Origin: Blastobasis lacticolella
Taxonomy: Eukaryota > Arthropoda > Insecta > Lepidoptera > Blastobasidae
Length of the DNA: 64,000 bases
Assembly: GCA_905147135.1 (NCBI GenBank)
Contig: LR990044.1
Location: 4,530,122-4,594,121, forward strand
Reading direction: 5' to 3'
Shown: positions 22,570 to 34,717 of the stretch, in pieces
Layout: every line of letters starts with the position of its first letter
How positions within the stretch are numbered: the first letter of the stretch is position 1
Notes under the pieces: generated by a model
Databases searched by the model: none
Told to the model about the DNA's origin: nothing
The model's input: only the letters and a program-made list of their open reading frames with translations
Made by a program: the position numbers and the translations under genes

Positions 22570-22740
22570 CTAACTAGAAAGATTTTGATAGTTTGTCAAG
22601 ACTGGAATTTTGGATATGTTTGTCTCTTTCAGTTTTATTTTCTCGTTGAGCCGGAGGGCTTGGCGAACTTGGAACATCAGGGTGTCGTACTGGCTCTCGT
22701 CTATTTTATCGTCGGTGTATAGCTCGCTGGTCTTAAACAT
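22570..22740 (-). pseudogene. Minus-strand coding relic beside the Pcf11 fragments, unit A
   Basis: The frame reads MFKTSELYTDDKIDESQYDT, then LMFQVRQALRLNEKIKL, with balanced codon use, and stops at about 22572. It lies downstream (minus strand) of the diverged Pcf11 finger relic and may be another piece of the same gene, but I cannot place it in Pcf11. Unit B has the same frame at 37593-37760. Confidence 0.3.
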
Positions 22741-22757
22741 TATAATGGATTTATATC

Positions 22758-22813
22758 CACCGAGCACAATATGAAGACTATAATTATTTATAGTCTTCAT
22801 ATTGTGCTCGGTG
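22758..22813. repeat. Perfect 25-bp inverted repeat, unit A only
   Basis: The arms 22758-22782 and 22789-22813 are exact reverse complements around a 6-bp spacer (core 'tgaagactata' / 'tatagtcttca'). Unit B has only the right arm at 37779-37803, so one arm was gained in A or lost in B. Confidence 0.85.
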
Positions 22814-22924
22814 TCTAATTTGTCCTCGGTTCTATCGTCTCTTGGCAGACCCTCATATTGTCAGAAATCGGTGGGGACAGGCGATCATCTTCGTCACCCT
22901 CCATCTTGGGAGGGACTTTCTTGC

Positions 22925-23085
22925 TCTTGGTGGCTCTCCCAATGGCTTGATGGCCGCTTTTCTGAGTCTCACTCGAATCTATTATGTCTGGAGTGCCAGT
23001 CTAGTTGCTGCGAATAACGCAGTGTGTGTTTCGGCGGGAATTGGGCATCGCAACCGCTGCATTGCATAGAGTTGCGCTATTGAGG
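22925..23085 (-). pseudogene. Pcf11: Diverged Pcf11 zinc-finger relic (older copy, unit A)
   Basis: The minus strand reads CSGCDAQFPPKHTLRYSQQ, then LDWHSRHNRFE and a TGA. It is the same finger as at 23278-23530 but clearly more diverged, and the downstream YGVSDW part is lost. Surrounding non-coding text (to about 23245) is also a diverged duplicate of 23424-23700. This records an older local duplication of about 0.4 kb, before the large units formed. Confidence 0.6.
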
Positions 23086-23277
23086 CTGTCTGTTTCCTGT
23101 TTGAGTAAAGATGTCATAAATGTCATATGTTATACAGCTGAAAGAAAAAAGATTTGTGTTCGACAGTGGTATTATAAAAGCAAGAAAAAGTCCTCAGTTG
23201 CCATTCTCTTCCTCCTTCAATAAAGCTTTCGAACGATACCATAAAAACATGTAGTTTTTATGTGAAAAGGGTCCACA

Positions 23278-23530
23278 AACCTCTCTCCTCCGCTTCTTCC
23301 AGCTCCTTATACTGCTTCCAATCGGACACACCATACTACCAGCGCCTAAAAAGCGCCTGTTTTTTTGAGTCCCGATCGCGTTTATTCTGTCTGAAGTGCC
23401 AGTCTAGATGCTACGAATAACGCACGGTGTGTTTCGGCGGGAATCGGGTATCGCAACCGCTGCATTGCATACCGGCATAGAGTTGCGCTACCAACGCTGG
23501 CTGTTTTTGGTTCGGGAGAAGAAGCGATGA
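23278..23530 (-). pseudogene. Pcf11: Pcf11 zinc-finger pseudogene at the A/B junction
   Basis: The minus strand reads QLYAGMQCSGCDTRFPPK, HLDWHFRQNKRDRDSKK and YGVSDWKQYKELEEAEE in one frame. This is the Pcf11 zinc-finger region, with Cys-x2-Cys and the H-x3-H part (HLDWH). Two TAG stops interrupt it, at 23413-23411 (before HLDWH) and 23338-23336 (before YGVSDW). The unit junction at 23424 falls inside this exon. Pcf11 acts in pre-mRNA cleavage and termination; this copy cannot encode the domain. Confidence 0.75.
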
Positions 23531-23935
23531 GTAAGGGTGTCATAAGAGTCATATGTTATACAGCAGAATAGAACAAGGCTTGTGTTTACCAGTGGTTTCA
23601 CAAAAGCAAGATAGAGTCCTTAGCCGTCATTCTCCTTCTCCTTCAAGGAAACTTTCGAACGATACCATACAAACAATACCATTTAAATAATAACAATAAA
23701 ATCTTACACTATAAGCGTCTCCCACTTTAGCAAATCTGCTCTGTGCACTACGGTTTTGTCTTCGACCGGTTTCTAAACTTCTTCCTTTACAAGACAATTG
23801 GCAAATAAATCTGCCACATTGATATTGCCAAGGTTTGGAAAATCAATGTGGCAATGTCAACCATTATTTTATTATGTGTACATTAATCGAATACTAATCG
23901 AATGGGAAAACATCGTGATAAAACCCATATATTTA

Positions 23936-24046
23936 AGCGACTGTATGTGTAACCATGAGCCAATTTGATCAGGTTCGCCTGGTAGGGTCACGGAGGTCAG
24001 ATAGCAGTCGTTCTACTGTAATTACCTGATCTGCCAAATTAAGTCA
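23936..24046 (+). mobile_element. SINE body fragment, unit B copy
   Basis: Same text as 9973-10083. It was duplicated with the unit, so the insertion is older than the array. Confidence 0.6.
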
Positions 24047-24656
24047 TCTCATCATTGAGGAGCAGGCACTGAAAATGTCTATTGTTCAATATGTTTCGCC
24101 TTTGACGTGTTAGATTCATTTCTGGGCAATATTGTTGATTGTAAGCTACATGCTTTATTGAAATAATCATACCTTAAATTATTTTCTGGATATTATCCAC
24201 AGGCATTGGTTGTTGTTGTTGTGCCCTCTTACAAGATATATTACGAAATACTACTTGACAAGACAAATACCTTAAATATTGTGCCCTCTCTTAAATAAAA
24301 TATCAGGGTAGGACGAGGACGTCTCTGGTTGACTCATATAGTAAGCTACGGAGTGAAGCATGGGCTGCGAGTAGCGAAGGTTATGCTGGAGTCAGTCATC
24401 AGGCTTTAGAGCAGCTTACCCCTCCTCTAATGAGGGGGCCCTGTTTATTTCCCTTAGACCAAATAAATGAATCTGATTTCAAATTCTAGCTATGAAACTT
24501 TTGGCAAATTAATCTGTAATCTAATTAACTCTTGTAATTCTTTAACAATATAATTCCATACCTGTTTATACTTCTCCACTCTAAAAGCATCGGAGTTACT
24601 AACACCATAACGTAGAGTTCCATAGACGATCACAAATGGCCTTAACCCGGCGTCTG

Positions 24657-24853
24657 TTAGGTTGGGTCATAATGACCCGAGACATTTTCAAACGCCCATA
24701 TTTTTAAAGTGATCATGTGAAGTTATCGGGCTTATCAGTAGCTGCAGTTGTTACCCCGCCCCTTTAGTTTCTAAAACCGGTTTAGTCGGTGTGCACCTGC
24801 GCAGGTAGTTACAAGCGGTCAAACATCAAACAGGTAAATATGACCCAACCTTA
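24657..24853. mobile_element. piggyBac-like MITE, unit B copy
   Basis: Same TTA-flanked termini and length as the unit A copy. Confidence 0.6.
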
Positions 24854-25755
24854 CATTCCATGTAACCTTTTATACCAATTACGTTTAAACATTTATTTGA
24901 TTTGAATATATATTTTAAATGTTATTTTGGATATTTTAGTTTAACTTGCACAATGGACCGAGAAGAACGTGAAAGACAGCTAATTTTAGCGCTAATACTG
25001 ATTTTCCACCATACAGACCGGGTTAATTCGTTTCAAAACATCGCAAGTAGGTTTTTAAGTCTGACGGTTTAGTAGCGGTAGTGATAGAACATAGGTTTCA
25101 GTGTGGATGAGTGTGTGTGTGAAAAGTATGAGAGTTTGTTTGCTCTATGAAAGGGTGGACGTTACACCCTCTACCTCAATGGACGGGCTACGTCTTTCCA
25201 CCTAATTGGTTTTACGGTAATGACCAGCAAATAATATTTTTTTGCTGTTTTTAGAAGTCGTCTTTGTTATTAATTACTTTTCAACAAACAGTTACGATTA
25301 AAAGACAAAAAATATTATTTGGAAACGACCGCATGAAGAAGGTCCTAAGAATCATTTCTTTTACTTAAGAAAAAAAAGAACTCATTATTTAATAAATAAA
25401 ATTATGAGTGGCAACAAATTCAGTAAGTATACAATTGTATCGCGAGTTGGCGTATAACATTTGGCGTATTTTGTGTATGGATGTACAGGCGTTTTTGTAT
25501 GGGTTTATAGGCAGGCGCGAGTGTGGTATTGATGTGGTGCATAGAAACGGGAAAATAATAAATGAAAACAAAATAGCTCTGAACGATATTATTTAATACG
25601 CTTTGAATGACCATCATAATTAGGTATCTACATCAATAATCTGAATCATACATAATGAAGAAAATTGCAATATTTAAAACGTCCATTATATTAGTATTTT
25701 AATTGTCATACAGAATAAATGAATTAACTTAATAAAAAATGAATAATTTACGTGG

Positions 25756-27150
25756 CTAACGAAGTTTCTTCATGTCTTGTGTAACTGGGATTTTCGCCAG
25801 CAATCGATTTTCGCCATTGTCCTGAAAAAGACAAAATTACTCTTTAAAAATATAAAAAAGTCGTACCGAATATTGTCATTAAGGTAGTTAAATAGTGAGT
25901 GGGGACTTATCGTCATTCGGATCGGCGCAACTGAATGAGAGGTGTGAGGCTCGGCCGCAACCAGGCTGCCGTGGAGAGGGAGGAGTTCAACCAAAGTAAC
26001 AGTGGAACTCCTCCCGATCGATGTCGCCCAATGTCGATATCATTTTCGACACCAAATCCTCGCTAGTAGAGAGATTTGCTGCTGAAATAAATAATTACCT
26101 ATTAAATTTATGTTACAGACAAAACAACTTAGAAAATACTAATTATTAGAAACTGTGGCGATTTCGTTGCTACTCGTGTGTAGGTACCTACCCAATAATT
26201 ATTTTTGAAATTTATTAAATTGAATAGCACATTATTTACCTTGCAGTGTAGGGACAAGAAGATCGACATCTTTGGGCGACATCTTCTCGGTGAGCTGACT
26301 CGGAAGATTCAGCTGTTGCGCACATATTTTCTGAAAAACATATAAAGGCAATTAGCTGCGATCCTCAATTGATAAATGAAGACTGAAAAGAAAATGAAAA
26401 AGTCTAATGACAATACTTACAGCCAATCTTTCCTTTCTACGACGTTCTCGCATCAGCATCCTCTTCCGATAATCTTGTTCTTTCTGAAATGAATTAATAA
26501 TATTAATACCATTGCTAAAAGTACCAAAATGTTTTTAAAAAGGACCATTAGCCGTGATTTGGGCCAGATGTTGTCAAAGTTATTTTCATTTTAAAATGAA
26601 CAGATTTAAATATAAAACAGAAGCAAATGTTACTACAGGCTATGAGGCTATTGCACAGTCATTAAGACAGTCAAATATTATATTTTATTACCTACCTTAC
26701 ACAGCGGTGGATGCTTTCCGGGAGGCCTGCCGGGAATGGGATTTCTCGGGTCGAAAGCAGGTCTCTCTCCGTTTCGCTGCAGAGCCCCTTCCAACAGCAG
26801 ATTTTCGCATTCCGCGACTATTTCGTTGAATATAGCCTGTATAGCCTGGAATTCGTTTTCGATGCTCTCTTTATTCTGCAAATAAAAATTATTAATTTAA
26901 CACTGGTTTTTAAACAAATGGATTCACAAACTAATTGAATTTTTCTACAGCAAACTTCAGCTACCACTCTTTACTTTACTCTACTATTATATAATAAGGC
27001 AGAAATATAAATTTACAACAGAATTGATGTTTAAAACCACTTGAAGATATTGTTTTGACAATAAACATAAATATTATTTACCTATCAAAATACAAAATAA
27101 CTTACCACTTTATTCTCGTTCATTTCACACAGTTCTCCGCTGAAGGCCAT
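25756..27150 (-). pseudogene. Spliced orphan gene, copy B, with a lost splice donor
   Basis: The exons correspond to copy A: 27150-27106, 26875-26696, 26483-26421, 26330-26240, 26081-25992, 25930-25911 and 25821-25756. All are in frame. The donor after the short sixth exon has changed from GTAAGT to ATAAGT (minus-strand base at 25910), so the last exon would not be joined normally; an early stop or a retained intron is expected. Copy B shares the 7-codon absence in exon 4 with A, and shares Pro (exon 2) and Gly/Pro (last exon) with C. It has private changes Leu to Phe at the end of exon 5 and Phe to Leu next to the stop. Whether it yields a protein is open. Confidence 0.5.
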
Positions 27151-28692
27151 TGCGAATGAACTCACTAAGGAAATTTCAAACGCTGTGATCCACTCGGGTT
27201 GCGGGGCACGAATAACTCCACTGGTTTGACACAGGCTGTTTTATCCCGAGGGCAGTGCGCGGGGCGTGGCTTAGGGCGCGCTTGGCTTTGTAATCTTATC
27301 AGCAATTGTCCGTAACGATTAGACACTAAACGAAGAAGTAAAATTGCAAATCCATCAAAATATAATAATACTTGGATCGATGGATTTTTTGTAAACCCGT
27401 TTAACATTTATAAATTAAAAAAAACCTAGGAACATGTACTTTTAGAATAAAACAATGTTTTTTAGTATTTGTTTGACATCACTCTAGTTTCTCTCAAAAT
27501 TATAAAAAATTGAGAGTATCAAAAAGTTTCATAATGTTTTAACTAGTAATCGTCTCTTTCATTACAAAATTTACAAATAAATGTAAAAGTAATTGAAAGT
27601 TCTTTACTGAGATATCTTTGTTAAAATTTTGTGTTAAATTATGTAATAATACGCCCGTTAGAATTAATTATTATCTTGAGATTACACAAAGAATTGAATT
27701 AGCAACTGCAGTACTGTTAACGCCTTTAGATAAGGTTTAAGATAGATAACATTCATCAATACCTGTGAGAAATGGCCCAAATACCTACAGAGTAAAAGTT
27801 TTAATTATATGTAGGTACTTATATGACCTTTGGTCTATCAATATTGGTGATGCGGCCTCTCAATAAAATGTGGTAACATTTAATATTGATCATAAAATTA
27901 CCCACATAGTTGCTTTATTTAAGTAAAATGCGGCTGTTTCATTATTAAACAGCTACTCTACATTAAAATCCTAAAATTACATGAACATTCAAGTAGTAAC
28001 CTAATTAATCATTACAATACAATTAAAAAGAAGGATTTACCTGTATCGCATATACCTGGAGGCTTTCTTTTAAACTTATATAGGTCTTTTAAACTACCCC
28101 TAAGCAATCTTTTGTTTTGATTTTTACCTGCGCGCGGTTACTGTTTCGCTTCAGCTATCGCTGGTGTAAACTGATAAGCGTTTGTACCTAATGACTAGTC
28201 CTAGAGCCCTAGGTCGTTATGTTGTTTGCTTCATTCGCATATTCCTTATTATTTATTATACATTTGATAGCTATTTCAAATTGTAATAAATTAATACTTT
28301 GAAACATTTATCAGTGAATGATTGGTTGGAAAGGTATTTTATTAACTTAATACCTTTTCATTTTCCTTACATAGGATCTACTTGTACCTACGCATACCTA
28401 CGTTTTGTGTGGTCGTGGCAATCTTATACAAATTTAGTCAGGGCTGATGCAGGTACGACTGGTATGATGATAATGATGATGGTAACTATCCCCTGTAGTC
28501 TGCCTAAAGTTATCATTCAATATTATTCAAATGTGCTTTGAGTTTTCATCCACAGAATTGGACATCCCCCTCCCTGTTACAGTACACAAGTTATAAATTA
28601 ATCGGACGGAATAGTAGTGCTGTAGTGGATACTTAACGGCCGGGGCCTAGTGTAAGTAATATTTTGTAAGAAACGTCCTTTTTCATAATTGG

Positions 28693-31395
28693 TCAAAATA
28701 TGTCAAAAAATATTCAAAAACGTTTAAGAAAGTTTGTCTAATTGCAAAATCACAGCATTATAAGAAAATTATAAGTTCGTCTTCAAACAAGGCTAAGACT
28801 GTGTGGAATGTAATAAATAAGGTGGCAGGGAAAACAAAGCCTCGTGATACACATTATGAAATCAAAACAGAAACCGGAACTAGTACCGCAAATAAAGAAG
28901 TGGCAGAGTTGTTTCAAACATTTTTTACCGAAATACCGATTAAAACTACCTCGCTGCTAAACTCGTGCCCAATTAGTGCAGAAAACTTGTTAAAAGAAAA
29001 TATAGGTGCCTGTGAAAATGGCTTTTGTTATTCCAAAGTAGACGCTAAAACTATCATTAAAGCTTTTAAAAGCATTAAGTTGAAAAATACGGAAGATATT
29101 TGGGGAATGTCAGTTAGAGTTATAAGTACTGTTGTTGATATTTTAGCACCGTATTTAGCTTACATTTTTAATGCTTGCGTTGAAGTAGGTGTTTTCCCCG
29201 ACCTCATGAAAATCAGTAAAGTGGTGCCATTATTCAAATCAGGTTGTAAAAATAGTTTGAATAATTTTAGACCGGTATCCATCCTGCCCGTTTTCAGTAA
29301 AATCTTTGAAAAAATCATGTTAAGTCAAATGATTGTGCACTTTAACAGTAATAAATTATTTCATCAACAACAATATGGCTTCACAAAAGGCCGCAATACT
29401 ACCGAAGCTGGTATTAGCCTCAGTCAACAAATTTTTGGCGCTTGGGAAGAACATCATAATGCAGTAGGTGTTTTTTGCGATTTGTCTAAAGCATTTGATT
29501 GTGTAAATCATTCAACACTATTACTAAAATTAAAACATTACGGTTTTACGCATGATAGTCTTGAAATGATGAAATCATACTTAGAAAGTAGAGTTCAAAA
29601 AGTAAATGTAAATGGCGAGTTATCTGCGGGTGGGAAAGTAAGCATTGGAGTGCCACAAGGATCTATATTGGGGCCGTTTCTCTTTCTTGTATATATAAAT
29701 GACCTTCCATACATGGTGCAGAATATTGCTGGTATAGTCTTGTTTGCTGACGACACTTCACTGATATTTAAAATTAATAGGAAAGATAATAATATAGACG
29801 AAGTAAACTGTGTTCTTCAGAATGTGCTTCATTGGTTTACGATTAATAACTTAGTCTTAAACTCTAAAAAAACTAAATGCGTTCATTTTTGCCTCCCTAA
29901 TGTACAAAGTAATCAATGTAATGTTATATTAGATAAAACGCAACTTGAGTTGGTAGAGAAAACTACTTTCTTAGGCGTTAATATAGATTCAAAAATTCAA
30001 TGGGGCCCACATATTGAATCATTGGCTAGTAGGTTAAGTTCGGCTGCATTTGCCGTGTGGCGAATAAGGAGGCTAACGGATGTGAATACAGCTAGATTAG
30101 TTTATTATAGTTATTTTCATAGTATTATGTCATACGGCATCATACTATGGGGCAAGTGTGCTGATAGTGACATCATTTTCAAACTACAAAAGCGAGCTGT
30201 AAGAGCAATATATGGATTACGTCGACGTGATTCGCTCAAAGAATTGTTTAAAGAAATTGATGTATTGACTTTCTCAAGTCAATATATATTTGATAATATT
30301 ATGTATGTTAGAAAGCATATTACCCAATTTGCTAAAAATACTGATATTCATAATGTCAATTTAAGAAACAAAAATAAACTGGTAACACCGTTGTTCAGAC
30401 TAAGTAAAGTAAATTCATCTTTCATGGGTAACTGTATAAGATTTTATAATCATATTCCTGAATGTATTATTAATTTGCCTGAATTACAATTTAAAGATAA
30501 GGTGAAAACAACTTTAATGAAAAAAGCCTATTATAAAATTGATGAATATATCAATGACAAAAATGTATGGTGTACTACTAGCTCTTCGAAATAGGAAGTT
30601 ATTTATAAATTTACAATTTTGTTAATTGGGTGAGGATGATTTGATGTGTAATAGTCATTGAATAACAAATCTTTTTTTAATGTGTACGGCATTGGCAGCG
30701 CATGCTCACTTAAAAGTCTGCCTGGTGGTGGCATGGGGGTCGGGTCGTTCTCTTCCCTCAAATATGGTTGAATTGAACGATGGCTGGGCCCTGCGTCATG
30801 CTCGTGAACGGGTGCTGCCTTGGTGGACTGGCCTGCTTTTGCTGTGCCATTTTTTGTTTTTGAATTTATTTTTATTTTTAGTTATCTTGACCGATTTGTA
30901 GAGGTTCACATCATATTCCAATCAAAACAGGCTCACTCAAATTAAATTGACAAATGTATCAATGCAATGTAATCATATTTAAATGTACCTGTGGGTTTCT
31001 TGCCGTTTCTTTTTCCCACAGATGGTCATTTTCCTAACTGAAGCGGCATACTGACAGACAGACGACATTCTTTTTACTTATTTGTTCCGAGCTCAGGGGG
31101 CGACGCGGGTAGGCCGGCTGGTGCGTGCGGGTGTGAGCGCCGGCGGGCTGGCTGGGGCCGGGCGCGCACTGCACATGATTCGCCTAGGCGGTTATGTGCG
31201 TGGCGCGTATCGGTGCCCGGTGTCTCGCCGGAGTAAGCCCTCGTACGCGCTGATCGGTCTGCATGCGTCGCCCCCTACCTGGATGAGCTCGCTTAACTTC
31301 CCTTTGTTTTCCGTTAGATTTTTGACTTTTGAAAAGAGATTAATTAACGTAATCCTAATTCAATAAATACTTTTTCATTTTCATTTTTCATTTTC
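28693..31395 (+). mobile_element. 5'-truncated Jockey-like LINE inserted in unit B
   Basis: The insertion is absent from units A and C and flanked by the direct repeat ATTGG (28688-28692 and 31396-31400). The frame is open from the truncation point to 30594 and encodes a reverse transcriptase: NNFRPVSILPVFSKIFEK, the palm motif FCDLSKAFDCVNH, GVPQGSILGPFLFLVYINDL and the catalytic FADDTSLIF. There is no endonuclease domain because of the truncation. The 3' part (30595-31395) is untranslated and includes a GC-rich segment at 31090-31280. It ends in (TTTTCA)-type repeats rather than poly(A). The intact RT frame and the clean target-site duplication indicate a recent insertion. Confidence 0.85.
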
Positions 31396-31862
31396 ATTGG
31401 GCATCAAAAAAGGTAAAAGGTAACTGCTTTCTACTTCTTATTCTGAACAGACAAATCAAATGTCTTTGAATATTCAAAGAGAAGCAAAAATACACATTTT
31501 CTATCAGATATCGAAATTCGATCAGTGGTCTGCTAGCAATAATGTATAAACCAAGTTTACATACAATAAAATACAGTTTATTAACACACATGAAATAGAA
31601 ATTTCTATACACCAATAAGTTAAATAGGTTTGCAACTAATGGGTTTGCTTAATGCATCGGCCTCCTTTTCTGTCACTGTAACCAAAGAGCTCTGTTAATT
31701 AGACATTATGTAAGTATCTATTCCCTTTAATCCTAGATCGATTCTGGTGTCCTACGAAATAATAAATGCGAAGAAATTGTTTTTGTTTAGTGTGGTAGAG
31801 CATTGATAAAATAGGTTACGATTTATTAAAAGATCACGCTATTGCTAAGCAAACAGCCATTA

Positions 31863-33052
31863 TCCGCCCAGTGCGGATTTGACTTGGTTACTGAGTGGCT
31901 TTCGGTAAACATGCTAACTCTAAATACGGGGAAAACAAAGTATATCCCTTTTTCAATAAAAAACTACTCACAACCAAAACATATTCAGTTCTCCATAACA
32001 TCTCATCATCACTCCTGCTTGCGTACCACGAGTTGCTTGTTCCCCTTCTAGAAGTTGTCTATAGTATAAAATATCTTGGCATCATTGTTGACAATAATAT
32101 GAGCTTCCGACCCCATATAAATCATCTTACATCTAGATTACGCAAAATGATATTCGTTTTAAAAACCTACGTCATGTAGCTGACCACAAAAAATTTAATT
32201 TAGTTTTTTGCGCCTTGGTCCAATCCATTATTACATATTGTATATCGTCATGGGGAGGTGCACTTAAATCTGTCCTAATAAACCTGGAAAGGGCGCAAAT
32301 TTAATACAACTCAGTTGTATTAAAGGTGTGAGGTACTTACTGTGAAGCAATTGTTCTTGCTTAGCGTCATACTTTTGAAACACAAAGACCTTAATTACAA
32401 TCTAGAATTTTAACATTCAAACGACACAAACATAAAGTCTGCGAAACTAAGGCGTGGAGTACAGCATTTTCTCATTGGTTCTTCTGTTTTTTGGGAGACT
32501 ACTAATACAATATTGTAAATCAACACCTGCAAATCTACTCGTTACCCAAAAATAAATGTAAAGAAAAAATTACAAAATGGCTGCAAACCCTCGATAATGA
32601 AAATACGGAAGGGCTCTTTGTAATTCCATCATAACTGTAATTTACATTAATAATATATAATTCTAATCAAACAATAATTCTCAAGTCAAAGAAATGAAAA
32701 TTAGTAACAACACACACACACACACACACACACTCGCATCAAACCATACATACACATGAAACACTTACACTTTATGCATGGTACTAACAAAAGTGTATTT
32801 CTTTAACACAATTATTAAGTAGTATTAAGTATTGTTTAAGTAGATAATATTTAATTTTTCCACACATTACAATTTGCAATAGGTACCCATTGTTTAAGTC
32901 CGGTGGTTTTTGGAGGCCTGGAGACCTGTCACACAGGTTACTCTTAATCTAGTACAGGCTCCAGTCTCCACAAACATAATACATAACTATGTAAAAGTTT
33001 AAAAAGTTAGTATGTTTCTTGGGACACAGAACTTGTATTCTATTCTATATTT
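31863..33052 (+). mobile_element. LINE remnant in unit B (partner of 17660-19697)
   Basis: It begins at the deletion junction with 'gcccagtgcggatttgact' and carries only the RT C-terminal text and the 3' end. The endonuclease part and the upstream stem-loop gene were removed by the same deletion. Confidence 0.7.
32708..32734. repeat. (CA)n microsatellite, expanded in unit B
   Basis: About a dozen CA units here; unit A has about four at the matching site (19372-19381). Confidence 0.8.
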
Positions 33053-33311
33053 TAGTTATTCGTATAACCAAAAACACGACCTTTAGAGATTTCTTGATAC
33101 ATTTTAAACTAGCGGCATTACTGTATGGTTGAAAGGGATCTATGGTGCGATATTTTGAACTCGCGCGTAACACTTTTTGGTAAGTGTCTTACAGATTTCT
33201 ACCGATTAATTGATAAATATTTATATGATATTTATTTGCCTTATGTAATACTTACGGTTATGAGGACTCCTGTTTAAACGTTTTTTTCAGCACGTTGACA
33301 CTTTTATTTTC

Positions 33312-33656
33312 AATTTTTCCACTTATAATCATTTTTTATGGGTATCTTCGTATTTGGCCCTTCAGGCTCTGATTGTTCATCATTTTTCCCTGGAAAATAA
33401 ATTAATTATGTAAAATCAGACTACGTTGTAACTACGTTATACTAATGTTTTGATTCAAATAGATTTCGGGAAATGATTTTTCGTTTTCTAGATATCCAAT
33501 TGATAAAAGTAATGATGGTTTCTGGACAAAAACAGGGGTATTGTGGTGCGTGTCGGGATTCTCACGTTTGTAACTCCTTGTTTTCTTATTATTATGGATC
33601 CGGACGGGCCTCAATGCCACCTTGAAGTTTTTTTTTTCCATTGGGGACAGTATTTA
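33312..33656 (-). CDS. Candidate exon pair of an unknown gene, unit B
   Basis: Counterpart of 19961-20305, with frames and putative splice sites retained. One Tyr-to-Asn change lies near the C-terminus. Same doubts apply. Confidence 0.3.
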
Positions 33657-33718
33657 CTGATTTTTATAACAATTACTGCAAAAATGGGGTTTTAAAGAAT
33701 CTAACTTAACTGTTTTGT

Positions 33719-33931
33719 TTATTTTACTCTTGTCACGTCATATATATTGTCATGTGGGCAATTTTTTAAAGTCGAAGGAGATTTTAATCTTTCATGTGCT
33801 CCTCTTATTCTAGATAACTGCTGGATCCAATAACTCATCAGATCTGCATGAATTATATCCTTAGCCGTCAAGTTATTATCTTCTTTTGTGCCAAATCGTT
33901 CTCGAACGTGTTTAAGCGAAGACCCGAGCCT
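33719..33931 (-). CDS. 70-codon open stretch without ATG, unit B
   Basis: Counterpart of 20368-20580, frame intact. Possible exon; family unknown. Confidence 0.3.
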   Translation of the reverse strand, partial: RLGSSLKHVRERFGTKEDNNLTAKDIIHADLMSYWIQQLSRIRGAHERLKSPSTLKNCPHDNIYDVTRVK

Positions 33932-34717
33932 TCAATGGAGAATGCAGGGAGGGATTAGGCAGAGTTTTCCGAGCCTTCGAACTAGAAGGTGGATCTATAT
34001 TGTAACCAGTTGTTACTATATTCGCCATGAAAAATTAATATGAGTGATCGGTCTCAAACTAAAAAATGCACAAAGGTTGCATCAAATTTTATCTCTGAAG
34101 TCTCAATAAAAAAAATTGCACAATGTTGCATCAATCTTTCTCTATGAAAATCTTAAGCTGACATAGTCGCTTAGTCAGTTTGCAAACAGTACTTTTCGGC
34201 CTGCTTTAACATTATCCAAGTGAAATAAGTGATCCTCTCTTTCGAACTGTTGTGCTTTACTAGAGTATTTTTATAAATTTAATTGTAGAATCTTTGAGTT
34301 TCTCTTTATCAACTGAATCTGGTACTGACCTCTAAAAAGGTTACGTTACAAGTATTCCAAATTGATGCCGCCTAATCTTGTACATATTTTTACCAATGTG
34401 CTTCATATTGCTTGCACTGAGTATATTTATTATCTTCTATAAACATTGATATATGTAGGAACTTAATATAAACCTGATATATAAACAATTTACGAACATT
34501 TTGCGTAATTTAAAGTAGGGCTGAATTATACTACCTTTCGATATTTTTATAGTAGTAGTAAGTAGGTAGGTAGGTATGACAATATTGATGAATGTGGAAG
34601 AAGTGAGAGAGGTTGTCGGAAGCGCAGCAGAGCATCGGTTAGTGCTTACAACGTATGTACTTAACTCGGAAAAAGTCTGCGGCACTGGGGATCGACCTCA
34701 GTACCTTATAGCTTACA

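Larger units (their letters stand above)
9450..23423. repeat. Segmental tandem array, unit A
   Basis: Sequence from 'acggtgtgtttcggcggg' (9450) onward repeats at 23424 and 38414 in the same order and orientation, with only scattered base changes and small indels where the units align. Unit A is about 14.0 kb. It carries the spliced orphan gene, the stem-loop gene, a 0.75-kb foldback, a LINE remnant and, at its right end, two Pcf11 zinc-finger relics. The left edge cuts through a Pcf11-like exon, so the repeat did not begin at a gene boundary. Confidence 0.95.

Noticed and set aside
22820..22993. Exon with acceptor ggcactccag and the text KVPPKMEGDEDDRLSPP
   Set aside because: The apparent acceptor is part of the diverged Pcf11 finger (DWHS region), so the splice site is probably accidental.
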